Assembly (NCBI GenBank): GCA_002367635.1
Contig: DFDI01000042.1
Location: 1 to 12,496 of the forward strand
From: Betaproteobacteria bacterium UBA3031
GTDB lineage: Bacteria; Pseudomonadota; Gammaproteobacteria; Burkholderiales; Eutrophovitaceae
DNA: 12,496 bases
Direction of reading: 5' to 3'
Position numbers and translations under genes: made by a program. This document shows positions 7,052-12,496 of this stretch, in pieces. The stretch's first letter is position 1. Each line of letters starts with the position of its first letter. Below the pieces are notes generated by a model. The model was given only the letters and a program-made list of their open reading frames with translations, ran no database searches and was not told the DNA's origin.

Positions 7052-9759
7052 ACACCCTGCACATCACAGTAGCGACAAATAGACGGCGTACCATTAGCGG
7101 GTAACGCCTCCCCTTTCTCTAACTGACCAAAAAGGCTCTCCAAGCGATTTAAATTTTGTTCAATTGCAGATCCAATATCGTCCGTTTCTAAATCCACTTC
7201 AGCTACAGTGCTTTTATCTAAAGACAAGTACATTGCCTCAGTTTTGTTGTCGGGTTGAAGGGACACATACGATACTAATTGGGCATGCTCATCGTAAGAA
7301 GAAATGATTTTTTTTAAAATGCTCTTATTCTGAACTTTGTAATCAATGACTATCCGCTTTAGCTCTCCATTGACAACATGCTCATCAATTCGATCCACCC
7401 TCCCGTATAATTTTCCAGATAAACCACCTATAGTCATGAAATTTCGCTCAAAATCTGCTTCCATTTCAACAATGGTCCAGCCGGCTTTTTCCCTCTGCAC
7501 CTGCCACTCAAGGTACTGTTTAAACAAACCTCCAAGCCGATTCATCCAACCATAAACGACACCTCGTGGCCCCACAAGCGTTGCCAACGTGTCTCGGGAA
7601 ATATTGATCATCTCCTGTTGCATAACTTCTAAATCAACATTCGTGCATCTCGGATATCGGGTATGAAATTTCTCAAGCACTTTATGAATGACATTACCCA
7701 ATTCGCGCTTGCTTGGATCCGCATCAAGCGCATCAGGCTCTCGAGTCCGTAACACATACCGCACAAAAAACTGATAAGGGCAATCGAGCAAACTTTGATA
7801 ACCGCTAACCGATATTTGTGTCGGAATTTCCGATGGAACGATACTAATATTTGGCTCCGGAAAAGGCTCATACTTACCTTGCAATTTCCTTTGTCGCTGT
7901 TCGAACGAGTGAAGCCGAGACTCTAGCTCTTCGTCTCTGAGGTCATCCCCCCAAAGCACAATGTGGCACAACCGAAAATTTTCAAACCAAGGGCTTAAGA
8001 GATTATCTTCATTATCTTTTTGCCTCTGCCAAGTAACGAAGGCTGTTTGGCTCGAGAGTAAAAAACCAAGCAAGTCGACCTTATCCGCATGTATAAAGTC
8101 CTCGGTCGTTCTCAAATCTAATTGGGCTCGGACTCCATCGCCAAAATGAAGACTTTTAAACTGAACCAATGGAAAATTACTGTCATCAGCTCCGGCAAAG
8201 ATTACTCCATCAAAACTTCTAAGTCGTGCTGCGCTGAGGTGGGTAAAGCTAATCGAGCTGTCTATCTGCGCATCTTTAAAGGTGCTAGCTTCAAGTTGCG
8301 TCTTAAACCAATCCAGCCAGGTGGTGAAACCAATTCTTCTATCAAGGTGATTAAGCTCAGCGTCTAACGTATCTAGTAATTGTAATAGCTGAACCCCAGC
8401 GTCATCCTGTTCTAGGATATCTTTAATGCCCGCAAACTCCAGACTCACCAAAACAGATTCTATCCAATCCCGATGGTTTCTCGATCTTAGACTATCGAAT
8501 TGACGCTTCACTTCGTCGAGCTTATCAGCAACTTCTTGCGCTAGGTCAGTACCAGTTCCTTCCACTATCTTGTGGAAACCGGACGTAGCAGTCATTTTTT
8601 TGTTTTTCTTTAAAGCCTTTTCTAACGCCACTCGAAGTTGATCTACTCCAAACCTCTGACCGATCGTGGGTCGCTTTAAGAAACGAATTAACTTTGTGAC
8701 TTCTAAGTTACAGGCAAGCAACTCCAACCAATCTACGAGTGTGGCGGCAACGGAGGTCGTCGACATTTTCCATCCAAATTCATCTCGCACTAGAATGTCG
8801 GACTGCTGCAAGAGCGCCCTAAGACGACGAGCTACCTTTCGGTCAAAAGGGATAATTGCAATGTTCTTTTTGCCCGCAACTAGCCATTGTTGAATTTTAA
8901 TCTTAATAGCCTGAACCTCTTGGTCCAAGCCAATCGCAGAGAAATAAGTGATCAAGGATGACCATGGACTCTCTTCTATAAGAGTCGTTTCGGATTGTGT
9001 TGCCAGCGGTTTTTTGATTTCGTTTTGATAAACACTTCTACAAAATTCGGCTCTCAACTCATCACTTGTAGCACTCACATCTGCCTCTAACACAGTGACA
9101 CAATTTCGGCTGGCGTAACTCTCTATAAAACTTTGCTCAACAGAACTTAGTTCAGGGTACTTCAGAACATATAACCGTCGCGTCTCTCGTTCTAACAGAC
9201 GCGATAAGCGATAACGATAGGCGTATTGTTCGGATGCTCTCCCCTCTCGAACCCCAGAAAAAGCATTCCACGTATCAAATAACAATCGCGCTTCAAATCC
9301 AACGAGTTTTGGGGAACGAGTTTGATAGGCCTGGGTAAACCGATCGCTCAACGCCTCCAAGTCTAAATCGATGCCAGGTTGGTATAAGTCTAACTCACCG
9401 ATCAGGTCAGCCATATCAGCTGCCAAATTCCAATTATTGCCCTGATCTAGCCATTGATGCTTCTCGAGTTCGTGGTAAATCAGAAGCTCACGGTATCGCT
9501 TAGTTTCCACTCCAAAAGGCTGAGGCACTTGGCGCGACCAAGCATCAAAGGTGGTAAAAAATGGAAGAAGCACTCCTCTACCGGCCAATGCCATCAAGCG
9601 ATGTGAGCAAGCAGAGGCTGAGCTTAAAGAAGGCAAGACAACAACAATGTCGGAAAAATCAACGCCCTCATCAGAATCTGATTCATTCAGAATCCGTGAG
9701 GCCAGCACATCAATCAGCTGGTGAGGCCATACCTTATCGTGTCTTAAAATTCCTTCCAT
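7018..9759 (-). CDS. addB: AddB-type PD-(D/E)XK nuclease subunit with Fe-S staple
   Basis: This 913-aa partner subunit of AddAB has a helicase-like fold without a working motor, followed by a RecB-type nuclease domain. The N-terminus (IVVVLPSLSSASACSHRLM, 38-56) sits where SF1 proteins carry Walker A but has no GKT, as in proteobacterial AddB. A typical family segment is ARLRSFDGVIFAGADDSNFP (511-530). The nuclease shows His692 in GNVIHKVLE, Glu765 or Glu767, Asp789 in GRVDRID, Asp806-Tyr-Lys808 and QxxxY (Gln827, Tyr831). Four cysteines match the AddB iron-sulfur pattern: Cys660 before the nuclease, then Cys895, Cys898 and Cys904 as CxxCxxxxxC near the end. The start ATG lies 27 bases after fdxA, just beside a small palindrome, and has only a weak AGG ribosome site. 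It overlaps addA downstream, so the two subunits are probably translationally coupled. It is shorter than Bacillus AddB but normal for proteobacterial versions as far as I recall. Confidence 0.85.
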   Translation of the reverse strand: MEGILRHDKVWPHQLIDVLASRILNESDSDEGVDFSDIVVVLPSLSSASACSHRLMALAGRGVLLPFFTTFDAWSRQVPQPFGVETKRYRELLIYHELEKHQWLDQGNNWNLAADMADLIGELDLYQPGIDLDLEALSDRFTQAYQTRSPKLVGFEARLLFDTWNAFSGVREGRASEQYAYRYRLSRLLERETRRLYVLKYPELSSVEQSFIESYASRNCVTVLEADVSATSDELRAEFCRSVYQNEIKKPLATQSETTLIEESPWSSLITYFSAIGLDQEVQAIKIKIQQWLVAGKKNIAIIPFDRKVARRLRALLQQSDILVRDEFGWKMSTTSVAATLVDWLELLACNLEVTKLIRFLKRPTIGQRFGVDQLRVALEKALKKNKKMTATSGFHKIVEGTGTDLAQEVADKLDEVKRQFDSLRSRNHRDWIESVLVSLEFAGIKDILEQDDAGVQLLQLLDTLDAELNHLDRRIGFTTWLDWFKTQLEASTFKDAQIDSSISFTHLSAARLRSFDGVIFAGADDSNFPLVQFKSLHFGDGVRAQLDLRTTEDFIHADKVDLLGFLLSSQTAFVTWQRQKDNEDNLLSPWFENFRLCHIVLWGDDLRDEELESRLHSFEQRQRKLQGKYEPFPEPNISIVPSEIPTQISVSGYQSLLDCPYQFFVRYVLRTREPDALDADPSKRELGNVIHKVLEKFHTRYPRCTNVDLEVMQQEMINISRDTLATLVGPRGVVYGWMNRLGGLFKQYLEWQVQREKAGWTIVEMEADFERNFMTIGGLSGKLYGRVDRIDEHVVNGELKRIVIDYKVQNKSILKKIISSYDEHAQLVSYVSLQPDNKTEAMYLSLDKSTVAEVDLETDDIGSAIEQNLNRLESLFGQLEKGEALPANGTPSICRYCDVQGVCRKDFSWLPK
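7040..7045 (-). promoter_or_regulatory. Ribosome binding site favouring a GTG start for addA
   Basis: Read on the - strand, AAAGGA (7045-7040) is followed by six bases and then GTG at 7033-7031, in frame with addA. The ATG at 7051 has only a short AGGG-like sequence about five bases before it. If the GTG is used, AddA loses six N-terminal residues and overlaps addB by 16 bases instead of 34. A third in-frame GTG at 7021 makes a GTGA overlap with the addB stop but has no Shine-Dalgarno. Confidence 0.5.
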
Positions 9760-9762
9760 AGG

Positions 9763-9780
9763 ACCTAGCTTATACTAGGT
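9763..9780 (-). promoter_or_regulatory. Hairpin covering the addB translation start region
   Basis: ACCTAG (9763-9768) and CTAGGT (9775-9780) are perfect 6-bp inverted arms with a six-base loop, filling most of the 27-base gap between fdxA and addB. On the - strand the 3' arm holds the only AGG that could serve as the addB Shine-Dalgarno, ending four bases before the ATG. The hairpin could therefore lower addB translation. It has no T-run, so it is a poor terminator candidate. Confidence 0.5.
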
Positions 9781-9786
9781 GTGGAC

Positions 9787-10110
9787 TTACCTTTCCAGTA
9801 GATCTCGCTTATTCGACTTGTTTTGCCACTCTGCAGCATCAGCAGGCGCATCCTTGCGCTCAATAATACTAGGCCACTGCTTCGCTAATTCGGCATTCAA
9901 TTCAATAAAATCTTTTTGATCCTCTGGCACATCGTCATCAGCATAAATTGCCTCTTCTGGACACTCTGCAACACAAAGTGTGCAATCGATGCATTCGTCT
10001 GGGTCGATGACCAACATATTCGGCCCCTCTCGGAAACAATCCACAGGGCATACATCCACACAATCCGTCCACTTGCATTTGATGCAAGTCTCAACCACAA
10101 CATAAGTCAT
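9787..10110 (-). CDS. fdxA: 7Fe ferredoxin FdxA ([3Fe-4S][4Fe-4S])
   Basis: This is a soluble electron carrier of 107 aa, of the Azotobacter ferredoxin I type. Nine cysteines are visible. By comparison with that family, Cys9, Cys17 and Cys50 should hold the [3Fe-4S] cluster and Cys21, Cys40, Cys43 and Cys46 the [4Fe-4S] cluster, leaving Cys12 and Cys25 as extra, non-ligand cysteines. The C-terminal tail (FIELNAELAKQWPSI, then a charged end) is typical of proteobacterial FdxA. On the - strand AAGG (10121-10118) lies seven bases before the ATG, supporting this start. It is the first gene of a likely fdxA-addB-addA operon, with only 27 bases to addB. Its promoter must lie in the divergent region shared with trxA, where a perfect TATAAT overlaps an inverted repeat. 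Its redox partner cannot be inferred. The neighbouring AddB needs an Fe-S cluster, but a ferredoxin role there is only a guess. Confidence 0.95.
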   Translation of the reverse strand: MTYVVVETCIKCKWTDCVDVCPVDCFREGPNMLVIDPDECIDCTLCVAECPEEAIYADDDVPEDQKDFIELNAELAKQWPSIIERKDAPADAAEWQNKSNKRDLLER

Positions 10111-10186
10111 TGAATCGCCTTAGAATATTTTGACATTAAACTCAACCTAGCGGCAGTATTCTAACAAAAATTGGGACTAGTCTTTT

Positions 10187-10222
10187 AGATTAAGCGTTAT
10201 TATAAAACCTAATGCTTAATCT
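10187..10222. repeat. 13-bp inverted repeat, candidate operator for fdxA
   Basis: The arms AGATTAAGCGTTA (10187-10199) and TAATGCTTAATCT (10210-10222) are complementary at 12 of 13 positions, with the one exception a G-U pair in RNA, around a ten-base loop. No T-run follows on either side, so it is not a terminator. A - strand TATAAT spans 10204-10199, at the edge of the loop, so a protein bound to the dyad would cover a likely fdxA -10 box. Which regulator might bind is unknown. Confidence 0.6.
10199..10204 (-). promoter_or_regulatory. Candidate -10 box of the fdxA-addB-addA operon
   Basis: The - strand reads TATAAT here, a perfect sigma-70 -10 hexamer about 89 bases before the fdxA ATG. 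The best -35 at 18-base spacing (TGCTCA) matches the consensus at only three of six positions, so an activator or another promoter may be needed. Confidence 0.4.
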
Positions 10223-10284
10223 TGAGCAGATCATGACTCCGCTGAACGATGAGAAATAAACAATCGGATTGCAAAAATATGTTT

Positions 10285-10290
10285 TATAAT
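10285..10290 (+). promoter_or_regulatory. Candidate -10 box of trxA
   Basis: This is a perfect TATAAT facing trxA, which would give a leader of about 130 bases. No good -35 hexamer is seen at 16-18 base spacing. A TTGCAA at 10269-10274 is too close to serve. Confidence 0.45.
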
Positions 10291-10425
10291 GCACTGACCG
10301 GCTAACAGAAGTATCGGCTGGCGGTGCGAAGAGCTCCAACAACCAAACTGTCGAGTTTGTGAAGTTTCCAAACTTAAATTCCCTGACAAATTCTTTTTTA
10401 CAAACCTGAACTGGATGTTTTAATA

Positions 10426-10752
10426 ATGAGTGAAAAAATTCATCATGTAACAGACGACTCGTTCGAAGACGAAGTTCTTAATTCCGAGTTGCCTGTTTTA
10501 GTTGATTATTGGGCTGAGTGGTGCGGGCCATGCAAAATGATTGCCCCCATTCTTGACGAAGTGGCTACCGAATATTCCGGAAAACTAAAAGTTGCCAAAC
10601 TGAATATTGACGAAAATCAAGGAACACCGCCTAAATTCGGCATTCGGGGAATCCCAACCTTAATGTTGTTTAAAGCAGGGAACGCTGAAGCAACTAAGGT
10701 AGGCGCACTTTCCAAATCTCAGCTGACGGCCTTTATAGACAGTAACATTTAG
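10426..10752 (+). CDS. trxA: Thioredoxin TrxA
   Basis: This is a classical cytoplasmic thioredoxin of 108 aa, the length of E. coli Trx1. It reduces protein disulfides, for example in ribonucleotide reductase, methionine sulfoxide reductases and peroxiredoxins, and is itself reduced by NADPH-thioredoxin reductase. The active site WCGPC spans residues 32-36 within DYWAEWCGPCKMIAPILDEVA, and the cis-proline is Pro77 in RGIPTL. The segment ATKVGALSKSQL is near-identical to the enterobacterial protein by memory. There is no signal peptide. The start matches the family N-terminus, although the ribosome site is poor: only a GGA ten bases upstream. A two-codon reading frame (ATG TTT TAA, 10415-10423) ends two bases before the trxA ATG. 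rho follows 96 bases later, as in many proteobacteria. Confidence 0.97.
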   Translation: MSEKIHHVTDDSFEDEVLNSELPVLVDYWAEWCGPCKMIAPILDEVATEYSGKLKVAKLNIDENQGTPPKFGIRGIPTLMLFKAGNAEATKVGALSKSQLTAFIDSNI

Positions 10753-10848
10753 CCCCTTCCTCCCGGCAACTTTGCGATTCCAATTTTCAATAATTGATTC
10801 TTCAAATTTTGCGCTAATTTTTATCCTCCCTTTTATTTATTCATCTTT
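10753..10848 (+). promoter_or_regulatory. C-rich, G-poor rho leader, candidate Rho-autoregulation site
   Basis: By hand count, the 96 bases between trxA and rho contain about 26 C and only about 7 G. The last 35 bases before the rho ATG (10814-10848) contain no G at all and no Shine-Dalgarno. CCTCCC (10825-10830) resembles the anti-Shine-Dalgarno instead. A C-rich, G-poor, unstructured RNA is what Rho binds (rut), and rho genes are known to be autoregulated by premature termination in their leaders. A weak 5-bp A/T hairpin (10781-10796) is the only structure seen. No convincing rho promoter was found. Confidence 0.5.
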
Positions 10849-12108
10849 ATGCATCTATCTGAGTTAAAAGACCTCCACATTAGCGAGCTAATTGAAATGG
10901 CTATGGCTAACGACGTTGAAAATGCTAATCGTCTGCGCAAACAAGATCTCATATTCGCCCTATTGAAAAATCATGGAAAAAAAGGTGAAAGCATTTCGGG
11001 TTCCGGCACGCTAGAAGTCCTTCCAGATGGCTTTGGTTTCCTGCGCTCTCCTGACACGTCATATCTAGCTGGTCCAGACGACATCTATATCAGTCCGTCG
11101 CAGATAAGAAGATTTAACCTACATACAGGAGATTCCGTCGAGGGAGAAATCAGGACACCAAAAGAGGGAGAGCGTTACTTTGCCCTGGTTAAGGTGGACA
11201 AAGTCAACGATGAGGTGCCAGAGAACAGCAAACACAAAACACTTTTTGAAAACCTGACACCTCTCTTTCCAACCGATAGGCTTCAAATGGAAAGAGAAAT
11301 CAAATCTGATGAGAATTTAACAGGTCGAATTGTAGACATCATTGCCCCAGTCGGAAAAGGCCAAAGGGGGCTACTCGTCGCCAGCCCTAAAAGTGGCAAA
11401 ACCGTCATGCTTCAGCATATTGCCCATTCAATTGCATCAAACTACCCAGACGTTTATCTCATCGTGCTTCTCATTGACGAGCGACCAGAAGAGGTAACCG
11501 AAATGAAACGTTCGGTTCGTGGAGAAGTCGTATCATCAACCTTTGATGAACCGGCAACACGACACGTACAAGTAGCCGAGATGGTCATGGAAAAAGCGAA
11601 ACGTCTTGTTGAAAGTCGAAAAGACGTTGTGATTCTTCTCGATTCAATCACACGCCTCGCTCGTGCGTACAACACTGTTGCGCCAGCCTCAGGGAAGGTG
11701 TTGACCGGTGGCGTGGATGCAAACGCACTCCAAAGACCGAAACGTTTCTTTGGTGCCGCAAGAAATATTGAGGAAGGCGGATCGCTCACCATTATTGCAA
11801 CCGCACTTGTCGATACAGGCTCGCGAATGGATGATGTTATCTATGAGGAATTTAAAGGGACGGGTAACATGGAGATTCATCTCGATCGAAGAATGGCCGA
11901 GAAACGAATCTACCCTTCTATTAATGTGAATCGATCAGGAACCCGTAAAGAAGAACTCTTGCTCGAGCCAGAAATACTGCAAAAAGTATGGATTCTGCGA
12001 AAACTGCTCTATCCCATGGATGAATTAGAAGCAACTGAGTTCCTAACCGGAAAGGTAAAAGCAACCAAGAATAACAACGAATTCTTTGATAGCATGAAAA
12101 AAGGTTAA
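10849..12108 (+). CDS. rho: Transcription termination factor Rho
   Basis: This is a hexameric RNA-dependent ATPase that ends transcription of untranslated RNA. At 419 aa it has exactly the E. coli Rho length and appears collinear with it. The N-terminal helical domain (LSELKDLHISELIEMA) is followed by the cold-shock-like primary RNA-binding domain with DGFGFLRS (60-67), AGPDDIYISPSQIRRFNL (74-91) and RYFAL (109-113). The ATPase core has Walker A ASPKSGKT (178-185), catalytic Glu211 in DERPEE, and Walker B VILLDS (261-266). The Q-loop LTGGVDANAL (285-294) and R-loop DTGSRMDD (322-329) follow, with arginine finger Arg366 in NRSGTRKEE. Asp265, Ser266, Lys336 and Gly337, positions linked to bicyclomycin binding or resistance in E. 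coli, are unchanged. In the R-loop, E. coli Lys326 is Arg here, a conservative change. The ATG matches the family N-terminus despite lacking a ribosome site. It lies between trxA and rpmE. Confidence 0.98.
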   Translation: MHLSELKDLHISELIEMAMANDVENANRLRKQDLIFALLKNHGKKGESISGSGTLEVLPDGFGFLRSPDTSYLAGPDDIYISPSQIRRFNLHTGDSVEGEIRTPKEGERYFALVKVDKVNDEVPENSKHKTLFENLTPLFPTDRLQMEREIKSDENLTGRIVDIIAPVGKGQRGLLVASPKSGKTVMLQHIAHSIASNYPDVYLIVLLIDERPEEVTEMKRSVRGEVVSSTFDEPATRHVQVAEMVMEKAKRLVESRKDVVILLDSITRLARAYNTVAPASGKVLTGGVDANALQRPKRFFGAARNIEEGGSLTIIATALVDTGSRMDDVIYEEFKGTGNMEIHLDRRMAEKRIYPSINVNRSGTRKEELLLEPEILQKVWILRKLLYPMDELEATEFLTGKVKATKNNNEFFDSMKKG

Positions 12109-12240
12109 GTCAAAATCGCATACTTTCTTGTAAAACTACCGATTTTCCGGGATAATCAGCCCCTTTTCAAGGATACGAAAAATAAAATAAGTACCGCTTG
12201 GCGCAAATTCCGCCACACTATTTTTTAGGATTATTACAAA
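12109..12240 (+). promoter_or_regulatory. rho-rpmE intergenic region with rpmE promoter and leader
   Basis: A sigma-70-like promoter is visible: TTGTAA (12128-12133), a 17-base spacer and GATAAT (12151-12156), predicting a start near 12163 and a leader of about 78 bases. AAAATCG (12112-12118) and CGATTTT (12140-12146) are perfect inverted arms around a 21-base loop containing the -35 box; they could weakly terminate rho or be chance. No clear rho terminator is present. Confidence 0.55.
12199..12226 (+). promoter_or_regulatory. Leader hairpin upstream of rpmE
   Basis: TGGCG (12199-12203) and CGCCA (12211-12215) form a 5-bp GC-rich stem with a seven-base loop. A T-run follows five bases later (12221-12226), just before the ribosome site. 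This could be an autoregulatory L31 leader structure, known in other bacteria, or a weak attenuator. The stem is short, so chance remains possible. Confidence 0.35.
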
Positions 12241-12462
12241 ATGAAAGCAGATATCCATCCAAGCTACGCCCCAGTCACAGTGACCTGCAGTTGCGGAGAG
12301 GTTTTTCAGACTCGATCGACAAGCAGTAAAGACATCTCAATCGAGGTCTGCTCTGTCTGCCACCCTTTTTACACAGGGAAACAAAAGATCGTAGATACAG
12401 CAGGAAGAGTTGAGCGATTCAAGAAAAAGTATGCAAATCTCGGAGTCAAAGCCGGAAAGTAG
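12241..12462 (+). CDS. rpmE: 50S ribosomal protein L31, zinc-binding type
   Basis: This is large-subunit ribosomal protein L31, 73 aa, within the usual range. It starts MKADIHPSYAPVTVTCSCGE, the hallmark of the zinc-containing (C+) form. Cys16, Cys18, Cys37 and Cys40 supply the CxC...CxxC zinc ligands. The central HPFYTGKQKIVDTAGRVERFKKKY (41-64) is highly characteristic. The presence of the cysteines distinguishes it from the zinc-free YkgM/RpmE2 paralog expressed under zinc starvation. AGGA (12227-12230) lies ten bases before the ATG, a slightly long spacing. It appears to have its own promoter downstream of rho. The rho-rpmE adjacency is common in beta-proteobacteria and supports the taxonomic guess. 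Only 34 bases follow before the window ends, with nothing recognisable in them. Confidence 0.97.
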   Translation: MKADIHPSYAPVTVTCSCGEVFQTRSTSSKDISIEVCSVCHPFYTGKQKIVDTAGRVERFKKKYANLGVKAGK

Positions 12463-12496
12463 TCGGGTTGATTTTAGGTATGATGTTAAAAGGCAG

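Larger units (their letters stand above)
10111..10425. promoter_or_regulatory. Divergent control region between fdxA and trxA (315 bases)
   Basis: No coding region, tRNA or known RNA family is recognisable here. It should contain the promoters of both the leftward fdxA operon and rightward trxA. Visible elements are a 13-bp imperfect inverted repeat (10187-10222) with a - strand TATAAT in it, a + strand TATAAT (10285-10290), and a possible stem in the trxA leader. In that stem GCAC (10291-10294) pairs with GTGC (10324-10327) and CCGGC (10298-10302) with GCTGG (10317-10321), allowing one G-U pair. Confidence 0.7.

Noticed and set aside
3782..9759. RecBC or a phage/defence helicase-nuclease instead of AddAB
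   Set aside because: The second protein carries a complete RecB-type nuclease with the AddB four-cysteine pattern and no RecC features. There is no RecD, and the neighbours are housekeeping genes, not defence or phage genes.
9897..10113. Cys/Trp-rich open frames overlapping fdxA on both strands
   Set aside because: The nine-cysteine 7Fe ferredoxin frame explains this segment fully; the others are alternative-frame readings.
10269..10274. TTGCAA as the -35 box of trxA
   Set aside because: It is only ten bases from the TATAAT at 10285, too close for a sigma-70 promoter.
1..12496. Mobile elements, CRISPR arrays, tRNA or rRNA genes
   Set aside because: I saw no transposase or integrase, no regularly spaced repeats and no tRNA-like or rRNA-like sequence on either strand.

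Overview
The window looks like ordinary chromosomal DNA from a proteobacterium, most likely a beta-proteobacterium (Burkholderiales-like) of moderate, not high, GC content. The clue is the order thioredoxin, rho, rpmE, with an AddAB-type helicase-nuclease pair on the other side of thioredoxin, a layout I associate with Burkholderiales relatives. The taxon is inferred, not demonstrated. Position 1 appears to be the end of an assembled contig, because the first ten bases equal the 3' end of a standard Illumina adapter.

Left third (1-3785, + strand): a tightly spaced run of four catabolic-type genes. They are an amidohydrolase of the N-acyl-D-amino-acid deacylase family (5' end missing), a short-chain dehydrogenase/reductase, a 3-hydroxyisobutyrate-dehydrogenase-like enzyme, and a small carboxymuconolactone-decarboxylase-like protein related to PcaC. 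Genes 2-4 each have a good Shine-Dalgarno sequence and the gaps are 17, 49 and 16 bases, so one transcript is likely. The substrate cannot be read from the sequence.

Middle (3782-10110, - strand): a probable operon fdxA-addB-addA, transcribed leftwards. fdxA encodes a 7Fe ferredoxin. addB encodes the nuclease/scaffold subunit with an Fe-S staple, and addA the UvrD-type helicase-nuclease. Together AddA and AddB should resect double-strand breaks for RecA loading. addA and the last catabolic gene converge and overlap by 4 bases. A terminator-like hairpin for the catabolic transcript lies inside the addA coding region.

Right (10111-12496, + strand): a 315-base divergent control region holds a 13-bp imperfect inverted repeat over a candidate fdxA -10 box and a separate perfect TATAAT facing trxA. 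It is followed by trxA (thioredoxin), rho (transcription terminator) and rpmE (zinc-type ribosomal protein L31). The 96-base trxA-rho gap is C-rich, G-poor and lacks a Shine-Dalgarno sequence, as expected for a Rho-autoregulated leader. rpmE has its own candidate promoter and a small leader hairpin.

I saw no mobile element, CRISPR array, tRNA or rRNA, and no clear new multi-gene system. The points most worth checking are the unassigned four-gene catabolic cluster, the ferredoxin-AddAB linkage, and several small regulatory structures.
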